Shown here one piece after another: positions 8,876 through 17,534 of a DNA stretch of 64,000 nt. How positions within the stretch are numbered: the stretch's first letter is position 1; each line of letters opens with the position of its first letter. The notes beneath the pieces were generated by a model. The model did no database searches and had not been told where the DNA came from. It was given only the letters and a program-made list of their open reading frames with translations. The DNA comes from an uncultured Bacteroides sp. (GTDB lineage Bacteria; Bacteroidota; Bacteroidia; Bacteroidales; Bacteroidaceae), in the NCBI GenBank assembly GCA_949285075.1, contig CASDXF010000002.1:44755-108754 (forward strand), read 5' to 3'. The position numbers were made by a program, and so were the translations under genes.

Positions 8876-11014
8876 ATGATTAATCCAATTGTTAAGACGA
8901 TCGAGTTGCCCGATGGAAGGACCATCACGCTCGAAACGGGAAAGTTGGCAAAACAGGCAGATGGTTCTGTGATGCTGCGCATGGGAAACACCATGCTGTT
9001 GGCCACTGTTTGTGCCGCTAAAGATGCAGTTCCCGGTACAGATTTTATGCCTTTGCAGGTAGAGTATAAGGAAAAGTTCGCGGCGTTCGGCCGTTTCCCC
9101 GGCGGTTTCACCAAGCGGGAGGGTCGCGCTTCCGATTATGAAATTCTGACTTGCCGCCTTGTAGACCGCGCTCTACGTCCTTTATTCCCCGATAACTATC
9201 ACGCGGAAGTATACGTAAACATTATCTTGTTTTCAGCCGATGGCGTAGACATGCCGGACGCTTTGGCCGGGTTGGCCGCTTCCGCCGCGCTTTCCGTTTC
9301 CGATATTCCTTTCAATGGGCCGATTTCCGAGGTGCGCGTGGCGCGTATCGACGGGAAATTTGTGATTGACCCGACGTTCGAACAATTGGAGAAAGCGGAT
9401 ATGGACATCATGGTCGCCGCCACCTACGAGAACATCATGATGGTGGAAGGCGAGATGAAAGAAGTGTCGGAAGCTGACTTGCTGGAAGCGATGAAGGCGG
9501 CTCACGAGGCCATTAAGGTACACTGCAAGGCGCAGATGGAGCTGACCGAAGAGGTTGGAAAGACCGTGAAGCGCGAATACTGCCACGAGGAGAACGACGA
9601 GGAGCTGCGTAAGGCGGTGCACGACGCTTGCTACGACAAGGCTTACGCCATTGCCGCTTCGGGCAATAAGAACAAGCACGAGCGTCAAGACGCTTTCGAC
9701 GCTATCTGCGAGGAGTTTAAGGCGCAATACACGGAAGAGGAACTGGAAGAAAAGGCTCCGTTGATAGACCGCTACTATCACGACGTGGAGAAGGAGGCGA
9801 TGCGTCGCTGCATCCTTGACGAAGGCAAGCGTCTCGACGGCCGTACCACGACCGAAATCCGTCCTATCTGGTGCGAGGTAGGCTATCTGCCCGGCCCGCA
9901 CGGCTCGGCTATCTTTACCCGCGGCGAGACCCAGTCGTTGACTTCCGTTACTTTGGGCACGAAGGCGGACGAGAAGACGATAGACGACGTGCTGAATCAG
10001 GGCAAGGAGCGTTTCCTGCTTCACTATAACTTCCCGCCCTTCTCTACGGGCGAGGCGAAGGCGCAGCGCGGGGTAGGCCGCCGCGAGATTGGCCACGGCC
10101 ATTTGGCTTGGCGCGCGCTGAAGGGACAGATTCCCGCCGACTATCCTTACGTCGTGCGCGTGGTTTCGGATATCCTTGAGTCTAACGGCTCTTCTTCAAT
10201 GGCTACGGTTTGCGCCGGAACGTTGGCGCTGATGGACGCCGGCGTGAAGATTAAGAAACCGGTATCGGGAATCGCTATGGGACTCATCAAGAACGCGGGC
10301 GAGGAGAAGTACGCCGTGCTTTCCGACATTCTTGGCGACGAGGACCATTTGGGAGACATGGACTTCAAGGTGACCGGAACGAGAGACGGTATCACGGCCA
10401 CGCAGATGGATATCAAGGTGGACGGACTGTCGTACGACATTCTGGAACGCGCGCTGAATCAGGCGAAGGAAGGACGTATGCACATCCTCGACAAGATTAC
10501 GGAGACTATCGCCGAGCCGCGTCCTGAGCTGAAAGACCACGCTCCGCGCATCGAGACCATGACTATTCCGAAGGAGTTCATCGGAGCCGTTATCGGCCCG
10601 GGCGGAAAGATTATACAGGGCATGCAGGAAGAGACCGGAGCGATAATCTCTATCGAAGAGGTAGACGGCGTGGGCCATATCGAGGTGGCCGGAACCAACA
10701 AGAAGTCTATCGAGGACGCCATGCGCATGATTAAGGCGATTGTGGCCATTCCGGAGGTAGGCGAGGTGTATAAGGGCAAGGTGCGCTCCATTATGCCCTA
10801 CGGAGCTTTCGTCGAGTTCCTGCCGGGTAAGGACGGTCTGCTCCACATCTCCGAGATAGACTGGAAACGTCTAGAGACGGTAGAGGAAGCGGGCATTAAG
10901 GAAGGCGACGAAATCGAGGTGAAGCTTATCGACATCGACCCGAAGACGGGCAAGTTCAAGCTTTCAAGGAGAGTGTTGCTGCCAAAGCCCGAGCGAGGTG
11001 AGAAGAAAAAGTAA
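8876..11014 (+). CDS. pnp: polyribonucleotide nucleotidyltransferase (PNPase)
   Basis: A 3'-5' phosphorolytic exoribonuclease in RNA decay and quality control, acting as a trimer. The 712-residue protein has the full domain order: first RNase PH domain (about 10-145), helical domain, second RNase PH domain (about 320-455) with the conserved [10 protein letters not shown] segment, a KH domain with [16 protein letters not shown] near residue 570, and a C-terminal S1 domain beginning [20 protein letters not shown]. The gene stands alone with its own promoter box and terminator. Length and motifs are typical of the family. Confidence 0.98.
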   Translation: MINPIVKTIELPDGRTITLETGKLAKQADGSVMLRMGNTMLLATVCAAKDAVPGTDFMPLQVEYKEKFAAFGRFPGGFTKREGRASDYEILTCRLVDRALRPLFPDNYHAEVYVNIILFSADGVDMPDALAGLAASAALSVSDIPFNGPISEVRVARIDGKFVIDPTFEQLEKADMDIMVAATYENIMMVEGEMKEVSEADLLEAMKAAHEAIKVHCKAQMELTEEVGKTVKREYCHEENDEELRKAVHDACYDKAYAIAASGNKNKHERQDAFDAICEEFKAQYTEEELEEKAPLIDRYYHDVEKEAMRRCILDEGKRLDGRTTTEIRPIWCEVGYLPGPHGSAIFTRGETQSLTSVTLGTKADEKTIDDVLNQGKERFLLHYNFPPFSTGEAKAQRGVGRREIGHGHLAWRALKGQIPADYPYVVRVVSDILESNGSSSMATVCAGTLALMDAGVKIKKPVSGIAMGLIKNAGEEKYAVLSDILGDEDHLGDMDFKVTGTRDGITATQMDIKVDGLSYDILERALNQAKEGRMHILDKITETIAEPRPELKDHAPRIETMTIPKEFIGAVIGPGGKIIQGMQEETGAIISIEEVDGVGHIEVAGTNKKSIEDAMRMIKAIVAIPEVGEVYKGKVRSIMPYGAFVEFLPGKDGLLHISEIDWKRLETVEEAGIKEGDEIEVKLIDIDPKTGKFKLSRRVLLPKPERGEKKK

Positions 11015-11041
11015 TACGTGATAATAGTCTATATAAAATGT

Positions 11042-11085
11042 CGGGGCTGTATCAAGTGACTACTTGAGGCAGTTCCGCTTTTTTA
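11042..11085 (+). terminator. Rho-independent terminator of pnp
   Basis: A two-part stem: CGGGGCTG (11042-11049) with CAGTTCCG (11070-11077) outside, and TCAAGT with ACTTGA inside around a GACT loop. It is followed directly by CTTTTTTATTTT. Confidence 0.9.
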
Positions 11086-11117
11086 TTTTGAAAACGACAA
11101 TTGGTCAGCAATGTGTG

Positions 11118-11144
11118 TTGTTTAATTCGTTTTTACTATTTTTG
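11118..11144 (+). promoter_or_regulatory. candidate promoter for the AT-rich lipoprotein
   Basis: TTG at 11118-11120 and TATTTTTG at 11137-11144 form a plausible Bacteroidetes promoter with slightly short spacing (16 bp). It would give a leader of about 350 nt that contains the long hairpin at 11330-11455. The rest of the 11015-11506 gap, apart from the terminator and the hairpin, shows nothing I can name. Confidence 0.4.
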
Positions 11145-11329
11145 CGAGTGATAGAACGAGTGTTAATGTTTTAAAGTGGATGCCTATGGATTAAATTAAG
11201 CGAATGAACGTTTCGGAATGGTGTAAGATTAGACACACATTTCTTTAAGTTAGATAATAAGAGTATTAATTAACGAAGAAGCGTTCTGTTTTGAACTTGT
11301 ATATAAATTGAGCTTTCAGCTCTTGTTCT

Positions 11330-11455
11330 CTTTCATTTGAATACCGCCAATATTCTACTCGTGAGGACAAGCAGATTGGAAGTTCACGCTCATAAGGCGT
11401 GGACTATTCGTTGCTTGTTACGAGTGAGGTCACTTGGCGGTAACCTAAATGAAAG
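11330..11455 (+). repeat. 126-nt imperfect inverted repeat / long hairpin
   Basis: Nested complementary segments run from the outside in: CTTTCATTT (11330) with AAATGAAAG (11447), TACCGCCAA (11342) with TTGGCGGTA (11434), ACTCGT (11357) with ACGAGT (11420), CAAGCA (11368) with TGCTTG (11412), and AGTTCACGC (11381) with GCGTGGACT (11397). Small internal loops separate them, and the apical loop is 7 nt. The structure ends 51 bp before the start codon of the next gene. It may be a structured mRNA leader, a small RNA or a palindromic mobile repeat; it fits no riboswitch class I know. Confidence 0.75.
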
Positions 11456-11506
11456 GCAAGTTAAGGATAGTTTCACGCCTTCTTCTTTTTATCAGGTTAA
11501 ATTATT

Positions 11507-13414
11507 ATGGAAAAGAAAAGAATTAAGTATTTGCCTTTTGCAATATTGCTTAATATCATTATTGCTTTCACTTCTTGTTCTATAGAAGAAGATTATAACA
11601 ACGATACCCCAATTGGCGATAGTGAAAAGAAAGATGTTATTTTATCAAAAGACTACATTAAAGGAGCGGACACTTTCTTATATTCCAATGGTGTTGCCAT
11701 GAGTGTAGCTACAGATTCAGTTGGCAATGAAATGTGTTATAGAATTTTTATCGACTCATTAGACTTTAATAATAATGAATGGGTAGAAGAAAAAGCCCTA
11801 ATTGTTTATTGTGATTCAAATTACAGACCTATTTATGCAGGTAATCTTAATGGGAATTTGATGCAATTTTTTTATTCGGATAAGAATACCTTCAGCGTAA
11901 CCATATTTCGTGAAGGAAATGAAATAGCTGAACTTCCAGATATCCAGATGCCTGATGATTTTACAGTGAAAGTACGGGCGGCGAGGGATGCTAGTGTTAG
12001 TGATATAAATACGGCATTGAGTGTATTAGGCCTATTGCAAGATGCTATGACAACCAATGATATGGCTTTAGCTTTAGACATTGGATCAATATTGGTACCA
12101 GAAGCGTTGCCTGAATTAGTATCAGAAAACTGGTCTGGACTTGTTAATGAGGGGGCTTCATTATTCCTTTCTTATCTTGGTACACATTTTTCTAAGGCTG
12201 TTTCAGGGTATATAGGATTAATGCTTACGGGTATAGAGACTGTCAATGCCGCAAAAGATTGGGTTGTTAGAGAATATATAGGCGATATAACTCCTAAGAT
12301 TACTTTCATAGAATTGGAAGGGCAGAGCTCTGTTAATATTCGTGTGGAATTTGAAGGCTCAGGCTTTGCTTCGAATATGAAAGAGGCTCCTTTTTATCGC
12401 ATTATTTATTGGAAAGAACAAAACGGCGTGTTGATAGAAGAATATAAGACTGATTCTAAAGTTGCTAAGTATGGATTTAATATAGATAATATACCATTAA
12501 ATTCTACAGGTGTTTATGCTTTTCAGGTTATTGTATACCCGGGTTTATTTGAGAACCTTGACTTTCTTATGAGATATTATAGCTATCATAGTAACATAGC
12601 ACGAATAAAAATCCCTCCGCTTTATTTAACCTATTTAGAACAAGACCATAATTATAAGGCGACTTATAAAGACGGAGCTGTTGTAGCTTCCATAAAGGCT
12701 GCAATCGATTATCAATCGGAACAGGATGAAGTCGTTTTATCTTATTATAATGATTATGGTATATATATAAAAAATGGGGATCGGGAATTGGACTTATACT
12801 CTGCCAAAGAAAATGGAGGTAATGAATATAATATTACGTTACACGTTCCTAAGGAAAGTTTTACATTAAATTATAACGATTATATAGCTATCTCTGATGA
12901 TATAAGAATTGGGGTGTATACGATAGACGGTTATGGTATAAGAGAGTATTATGATGAAAGGACTCTTCAAGTTATTTATGATGAAAGGCCAAGTATTACA
13001 CTTCAAAATGTGCAGCTCATTTCTACTGGGCCTTATTCAGACAATGATAAATGGGATACGAAAAGCAATTATGTGTTTTCTTATGAACTGGCGGGGAGCT
13101 TATTTATAGACGGTCTATATTATAGTAGTTTCGGGACCTTTTGGGATACTCAGTTCAATCGTGAAATACGTAATTATTCTGATGGATTGAATAGGTACGG
13201 TAGTGGTATTCTGTATAACTGGGGAGATACTTACCTCTCTACGTATTATGGTATTTATGCTATTGTAAACGGTAAAGAAATTGCTCCTAATAATTATATG
13301 AAGTTTCTTGGTAACGCTAATTGTATTATGGTAAATTCCATAAATGTAGCAAACTCATATAGTCGTTCTATTTCTACCGATGGAATAATGCCTTCCATGA
13401 ACATTGATGAGTGA
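11507..13414 (+). CDS. AT-rich surface or periplasmic lipoprotein, unknown function
   Basis: A 635-residue protein starting at an ATG, with a signal peptide and lipobox IAFTSCSIEED. The acidic residues right after the cysteine suggest surface export in Bacteroidetes. The middle (about residues 150-260) is rich in small and hydrophobic residues and contains possible amphipathic or membrane-inserting helices; the C-terminal half is beta-rich with many Tyr and Asn, like tandem Ig-type domains. I do not recognise a family. The base composition and codon use (many ATA, TTA, AAT codons) are far more AT-rich than in neighbouring genes, which suggests horizontal acquisition. It is preceded by the long hairpin at 11330-11455. 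Confidence 0.8.
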   Translation: MEKKRIKYLPFAILLNIIIAFTSCSIEEDYNNDTPIGDSEKKDVILSKDYIKGADTFLYSNGVAMSVATDSVGNEMCYRIFIDSLDFNNNEWVEEKALIVYCDSNYRPIYAGNLNGNLMQFFYSDKNTFSVTIFREGNEIAELPDIQMPDDFTVKVRAARDASVSDINTALSVLGLLQDAMTTNDMALALDIGSILVPEALPELVSENWSGLVNEGASLFLSYLGTHFSKAVSGYIGLMLTGIETVNAAKDWVVREYIGDITPKITFIELEGQSSVNIRVEFEGSGFASNMKEAPFYRIIYWKEQNGVLIEEYKTDSKVAKYGFNIDNIPLNSTGVYAFQVIVYPGLFENLDFLMRYYSYHSNIARIKIPPLYLTYLEQDHNYKATYKDGAVVASIKAAIDYQSEQDEVVLSYYNDYGIYIKNGDRELDLYSAKENGGNEYNITLHVPKESFTLNYNDYIAISDDIRIGVYTIDGYGIREYYDERTLQVIYDERPSITLQNVQLISTGPYSDNDKWDTKSNYVFSYELAGSLFIDGLYYSSFGTFWDTQFNREIRNYSDGLNRYGSGILYNWGDTYLSTYYGIYAIVNGKEIAPNNYMKFLGNANCIMVNSINVANSYSRSISTDGIMPSMNIDE

Positions 13415-13440
13415 ATAAGAAGCATGCGTATGGAATATAG

Positions 13441-13475
13441 TCCCTCATCGGTAGCTTTTTTAGTGCCGTTGAGGG
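13441..13475 (+). terminator. hairpin after the AT-rich lipoprotein gene
   Basis: TCCCTCA...TGAGGGA arms with an inner CGG/CCG pair lie 26 bp after the stop codon. There is no clear T run after the stem, so terminator activity is only likely. Confidence 0.5.
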
Positions 13476-13527
13476 ATTGTAAAAGGGAAGATGAAGTCTT
13501 AACAAGGCTCAGTGAGGCATAAAAAAG

Positions 13528-13557
13528 AATCGGAAAGTACCCCCATACTTTCCGATT
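13528..13557. terminator. perfect 12-bp hairpin
   Basis: AATCGGAAAGTA and TACTTTCCGATT form a perfect stem around a CCCCCA loop. A run of A precedes it on the plus strand, so on the minus strand the stem is followed by T residues. It may act on the plus-strand transcript as a second stop or block antisense transcription. Confidence 0.65.
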
Positions 13558-13746
13558 CGAAACAGCCAAAAATCGACCTTAATCAATTTATTAACTTAAC
13601 ACGTTGCAAATATATGGCATTTTTCTGAAACTATCCTCCTCTTTATCAGAAGAAAGTTGCGCGATACCTCTCGCGGATAACTATTTTTATTATTTGGGGC
13701 GTGAAACGGACATCCCTCATCCTTCCTTTTCCTCGTTTGAGAGGCG

Positions 13747-13790
13747 GGGCTATCTCTCGCGAGCCGTAGGGCTGACTGTCGCGCGGGTGA
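13747..13790. repeat. 22-bp palindromic repeat array A (CTCGCGAG family)
   Basis: Two adjacent 22-bp units, GGGCTATCTCTCGCGAGCCG... and a diverged second copy, lie in the gap 13415-14143. To the right, around 13991-14018, is a match to one end of the dispersed ~520-bp repeat (reverse complement of ATGTTCCATTTTTAAGAT). Apart from the two hairpins and this array, the gap shows no gene. Confidence 0.7.
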
Positions 13791-14143
13791 TTGCCCTGCC
13801 CAGAAATAGGGCGTAGCGGCCCGTTTCTCCGCTTTCTTCATCACTGCCGGTTTCTTAAAGGGAAAGGGGCGGAGGACATGGGAAAAACGGGACGCGGATT
13901 GCGGGAAACGGAACGTAAGCGAAACGGGCCGGAGATGAAAAAAAAGCTCTTCTTTTCCTCAAAAAGCGCCGTTTTGAGCCGCTTTTTCTCCTTTTATCTT
14001 AAAAATGGAACATAAAATATCGAAAATAGGCCTTGCGGAGTCAGGAAAAATGGCGTTAATTTGCAGCCGATAAAACAGGCGATATGTGTGATGGATATTA
14101 CGTGTACGCCTTTTTGTATGTTAATTAATAAAAATAAAGGAGA

Positions 14144-16081
14144 ATGAGAAAGTATTTGTTTTTTTATCTGTTTAGCATGATGTGCGCCGTGACGCTCTTC
14201 ACCGCTTGTAGCGACGATGACGACAACAACGGAAACGGCAACGGAAACGACGATGTAGTAGAGACTGTTGTGCTTCAAAATTATGTGGTAGGTACATACG
14301 ACGGTAGTTTGACGGTAGATATGATGGGAACTCCTGTAACTGAGGACCCTTTGGCGCAACGAATCTTCATCAAGGCGGACGGCAGCGAAAATGTAGAGTT
14401 GTCGCTGCGTAACTTCTCTATAAATGTGGGTGGAACTGCTATTCCTGTAGGTGACATTATAGTAGGCGGAGTCGTATTGTCGGGAGACGCTAATAACGTG
14501 ACATTGGAAGAAACAACCGTGACCTTGCAGCACGACTTGTTGGGTGAGCTTCCCACGACGATAAGCGGAAACGTGGCAGGCGGAGTAGCTAACCTGACAA
14601 TCGATGTGATTTGGACTAACAATGGACAGCAAGTCCCTATTGCGGTGACTTATAACGGTACACGCACTAGCACGGAAGTAGACGACGCTGACTATGCGCT
14701 GACATTGGCCGCATGGTACGCTCGTACAGACCTGACTGCCGAGGGGTTGCCCGAAGATACGGAATTGACTTGGCCTAACGACGGAATCGAAATCACTTAC
14801 GCAAGCTATAATACGGTAAATATAAGCAGCTTCCCTATCACATTCTTGCCTAACGCGCAGTATATTGAGCTTGAGAATGTAGCGATTGAGAACTCTACAG
14901 ACGGTATTCAGATAAAGGAAACTACCGCAACGTTTGAAGATAGAAACAACGGAACGGTAGAGGCTACCTTGTCCGGTGTGATGAAGGACAATGTATTGAC
15001 GCTGAACATTAAGTTAGTGTCTGCTCAATACACAGTGAACTATGTATATACAGGCGGAAGACAACTGACCGGAAACGACATCGAAAGCTTCACTGTGGAA
15101 GGTGAGGGCATTCTGGTACAGCCGGAAATCGACCCGGACGCTACGAGCAATGTTTCGGTAGTGTTCTATGTAAGCGAAGGCACTACTAACCGCTCTTTCG
15201 TTCCGACTCTGACTATTTCTGATGGTGCGACTATTCAGCTGAACGGTGCGGATTATACTTCAGGTACGGCGGTAGACTTCACGGAAGCGCAGTCATTCGT
15301 AGTAACTTCACAGAGAGGACAGTCGAAGACATACAATGTTTCCGTACAAGAAATGAACTATACGTTCGAGCAAAACTTTGATGGAGACTGGACTACGGAT
15401 GCTACATCAGGATATCAAGAACCGGGTAACGGTTGGTCTACATCCAATGCGGGGTTATCATTCATCAAGGCATTGGGTATGTATAGTGGCGAATGGGTGG
15501 TTTCGAAAGACGAAGACGGGAGTGCCAAGATTCTGAGTGCGGATACACAAGGAAGGGATATGTTTATCGCTAAAGTACCCAAAGTAACTTCGGGAACGGT
15601 GTTCAACGGTATATTCTCGGTAAACATTAGCAATACCTTAAAGAGTACCCAGTTCGGTCAGCCTTGCATCAACGAGCCGCGCACATTTAGCGGAAGATAC
15701 AAATATACTCCGGGAGAAGTTTACTATACTTGCGCAGACCCTGTAAACAATGCGCATAAAGCAGAGGTAGACGATTCTAAGGTAGACGCTCCGGCCATCA
15801 ACGCTGTGTTGTACGAGGCTGATACTTATACCTTCGACACGTTGGATGGTACTAATCTGCTGACTTCGGACAAGATTGCCGCTATCGCTTCGGTTGACGG
15901 TACTACGCAGGCTGATTATGTAGACTTCTCTGTAGACTTCGTATGGCAGAATGGCAAGTCTTGGGACGCTACCAAGAAGTACAAGCTCGCTATTGTATGC
16001 TCTTCGAGCAAGGACGGTGACAAGTTCTCCGGTGCTCCGGGCAGCGTATTGAATATAGACGATTTGAGCGTTTCATTCTAA
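14144..16081 (+). CDS. lipoprotein with calycin-like repeats and PCMD domain
   Basis: A 645-residue exported lipoprotein: signal peptide, lipobox LFTACSDDDD followed by an Asp/Asn/Gly-rich linker that is typical for surface-exposed Bacteroidetes lipoproteins. Two related beta-rich segments (about residues 45-175 and 185-315) look like DUF4925/calycin-like barrels. A short linker domain follows, then a C-terminal PCMD domain (putative carbohydrate metabolism domain) from about residue 400, recognisable by YTFEQNFDGDWT and the end GAPGSVLNIDDLSVSF. Such proteins probably bind glycans at the cell surface, but the ligand is unknown. The downstream PCMD protein at 23609-24766 shares the C-terminal domain. 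Confidence 0.82.
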   Translation: MRKYLFFYLFSMMCAVTLFTACSDDDDNNGNGNGNDDVVETVVLQNYVVGTYDGSLTVDMMGTPVTEDPLAQRIFIKADGSENVELSLRNFSINVGGTAIPVGDIIVGGVVLSGDANNVTLEETTVTLQHDLLGELPTTISGNVAGGVANLTIDVIWTNNGQQVPIAVTYNGTRTSTEVDDADYALTLAAWYARTDLTAEGLPEDTELTWPNDGIEITYASYNTVNISSFPITFLPNAQYIELENVAIENSTDGIQIKETTATFEDRNNGTVEATLSGVMKDNVLTLNIKLVSAQYTVNYVYTGGRQLTGNDIESFTVEGEGILVQPEIDPDATSNVSVVFYVSEGTTNRSFVPTLTISDGATIQLNGADYTSGTAVDFTEAQSFVVTSQRGQSKTYNVSVQEMNYTFEQNFDGDWTTDATSGYQEPGNGWSTSNAGLSFIKALGMYSGEWVVSKDEDGSAKILSADTQGRDMFIAKVPKVTSGTVFNGIFSVNISNTLKSTQFGQPCINEPRTFSGRYKYTPGEVYYTCADPVNNAHKAEVDDSKVDAPAINAVLYEADTYTFDTLDGTNLLTSDKIAAIASVDGTTQADYVDFSVDFVWQNGKSWDATKKYKLAIVCSSSKDGDKFSGAPGSVLNIDDLSVSF

Positions 16082-16101
16082 TAAACACTCCTATATTTAT
16101 G

Positions 16102-16137
16102 AAGCGAGCGTCCCCGCATTGTCGGGAACGCTCGCTT
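16102..16137 (+). terminator. terminator after the PCMD lipoprotein gene
   Basis: AAGCGAGCGT (16102-16111) pairs with ACGCTCGCTT (16128-16137), with further CCC/GGG pairing inside. It lies 20 bp after the stop codon. Confidence 0.85.
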
Positions 16138-16384
16138 TGCTATTTGTGGCCTTACCGCTTCCCCTCCGGCGGCAGGCTTTGGAAATGCCGGGTCGCCCAG
16201 ACCTGAATGAGCAGGCACTTTATGCTTATGTCTTTAAGGACGGTGGAACCGTCCCACGATGCTTAGCCTACGGTTCGGCTTTGCCGTACCGTAGGTTTTG
16301 ACGTGCCTCCCTCACGCCTCGACCTCGAAGGGGTCGAACCTCTCTCCTCCATTTCTGCGCCTCCTTTTTTGTACGATTCACACT

Positions 16385-16535
16385 CTTGCCTCGTTTGCAG
16401 TGTTGCTCTTGCCGCGCAAGTACCTTTGCTCTTGCCGCGCAAGTACCTTTGCTCTTGCCATGCAAGTACCTTTGCTCTTGCCATGCAAGTACCTTTGCTC
16501 TTACCGCATTTGCACCGTTGCTCTCGCCGTGCGTA
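16385..16535. repeat. 23-bp palindromic repeat array B
   Basis: About six tandem units with an exact 23-bp period, starting at 16385, 16408, 16431, 16454, 16477 and 16500, with a degenerate one at 16523. The core CTTGCCGCGCAAG or CTTGCCATGCAAG is a palindrome with arms CTTGC and GCAAG, and the spacer is TACCTTTGCT. The central four units are nearly identical and the outer ones diverge. The 16082-16778 gap otherwise holds array C and two terminators and no gene. Confidence 0.9.
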
Positions 16536-16561
16536 TAGCGTTAGTGATTATCAGGGAGCCT

Positions 16562-16680
16562 TAATAGAGGTATTAAGGGAGTCCTAATAGGAGTATTAAG
16601 GATGTCCTAATAGAGGCATTAGGGATGTCTTAATAGGGGTATTAAAGGTGTCTTGATAGAGGTATTAAGGATGCCTTAAG
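16562..16680. repeat. 23-bp palindromic repeat array C
   Basis: Five full units with an exact 23-bp period (starts 16562, 16585, 16608, 16631, 16654) plus a partial one. Consensus is TAATAGAGGTATTAAGGATG with TCC; the dyad TATTAAGGA/TCCTAATA spans the unit boundary. It is unrelated in sequence to array B, which lies 27 bp to the left, yet has the same period. Confidence 0.9.
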
Positions 16681-16705
16681 GTGTAATTGGCCTTCCTGAA
16701 AACGG

Positions 16706-16750
16706 AAAGGGCGTAAAGGGAGGCGAATCACCATTCCCTTTACGCCCTTT
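16706..16750 (-). terminator. terminator of aqpZ
   Basis: A perfect 16-bp stem, AAAGGGCGTAAAGGGA (16706-16721) with its complement at 16735-16750, lies 28 bp beyond the aqpZ stop. On the minus strand it is followed by TTCCGTTTTC. Confidence 0.85.
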
Positions 16751-16778
16751 GGGTTATGCTGTGTGCGAGGCAGGCGGG

Positions 16779-17450
16779 TTATTGCTTGTCGCTTACGGCT
16801 TTCCATACGAGGGCGGACAGGAGAGCGCCTACGAGGGGAGCCACGATGAAGAGCCAGAGCTGAGACAACGCCGCTCCGCCTTCGAACAAGGCCGGGGCGA
16901 TGCTGCGCGCCGGGTTGACGGACGTGCCGGTGATGGGGATGCAGACGATGTGCACCAAGACGAGAGAAAGGCCGATGGCCAGTCCCGCGAAGTTGCCCGC
17001 TCCTTTCTTCGGGTCGGTAGCGCCCAGTACCACCAGTACGAATACGAACGTGAAGAACATCTCGGCGAGGAAGCCGCCTAGCGGACTGACACCCGTAGCG
17101 CAGGCGTTAGCCCCCGTAGTGGTGGCGTAGGTCATGTCGATGTTGCTTGTCAGCAGCCAGAGGATAGAGGAGCCAATCAGCGCGCCGATGACTTGGAACA
17201 GCATATACATCAGTCCGTCTTTCGTGCCTATGCGCCCCGAGAGCATGCACCCGAACGTGATGGCCGGGTTGATGTGGCATCCGGAGACGCCTCCGATAGT
17301 GTAGGCCATGGCCACGACAGAGAGGCCGAACGCCATAGCTACCATTAATACCTGTGCGGGAGTGCCGCAACCGCCGTTGAATATGGCACTGCCACATCCC
17401 ATCAGTACGAGAACCATTGTACCGATCATTTCAGCTAAATACCTTTTCAT
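16779..17450 (-). CDS. aqpZ: aquaporin Z-type water channel
   Basis: A 223-residue inner-membrane MIP-family protein with six membrane helices and the two pore NPA boxes, GCHINPAITFG and TSVNPARSIAPALFEGG. The segment HIVCIPITGTSVNPARS aligns with the AqpZ HLISIPVTNTSVNPARS region, giving the His and Arg of the aromatic/arginine filter expected for a water-selective channel rather than a glycerol facilitator. It stands alone, with its own promoter and terminator. Length is normal for AqpZ. Confidence 0.93.
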   Translation of the reverse strand: MKRYLAEMIGTMVLVLMGCGSAIFNGGCGTPAQVLMVAMAFGLSVVAMAYTIGGVSGCHINPAITFGCMLSGRIGTKDGLMYMLFQVIGALIGSSILWLLTSNIDMTYATTTGANACATGVSPLGGFLAEMFFTFVFVLVVLGATDPKKGAGNFAGLAIGLSLVLVHIVCIPITGTSVNPARSIAPALFEGGAALSQLWLFIVAPLVGALLSALVWKAVSDKQ

Positions 17451-17475
17451 AGTCCTTAATCTTTAAAAGTCTGCT

Positions 17476-17505
17476 CAAATATAGCGAGATAATTCCGCAA
17501 TTCAA
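17476..17505 (-). promoter_or_regulatory. aqpZ promoter
   Basis: Minus strand: TTG (17505-17503), 19 bp, then TATATTTG (17483-17476), a good Bacteroidetes -33/-7 pair about 25 bp before the start codon. Confidence 0.75.
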
Positions 17506-17534
17506 GGAATTCGCCTTGTTTTTTTGACGAAAAG

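Noticed and set aside
11330-11455. invertible promoter of the Bacteroides type
   Set aside because: The inverted repeat continues inward almost to the centre, so there is no distinct promoter segment between the arms, and no invertase gene is near. Kept as a hairpin instead.
16298-16587. two open frames of about 90 residues over arrays B and C
   Set aside because: They run through tandem DNA repeats with a 23-bp period, which changes reading frame at every unit; the low-complexity peptides are by-products.
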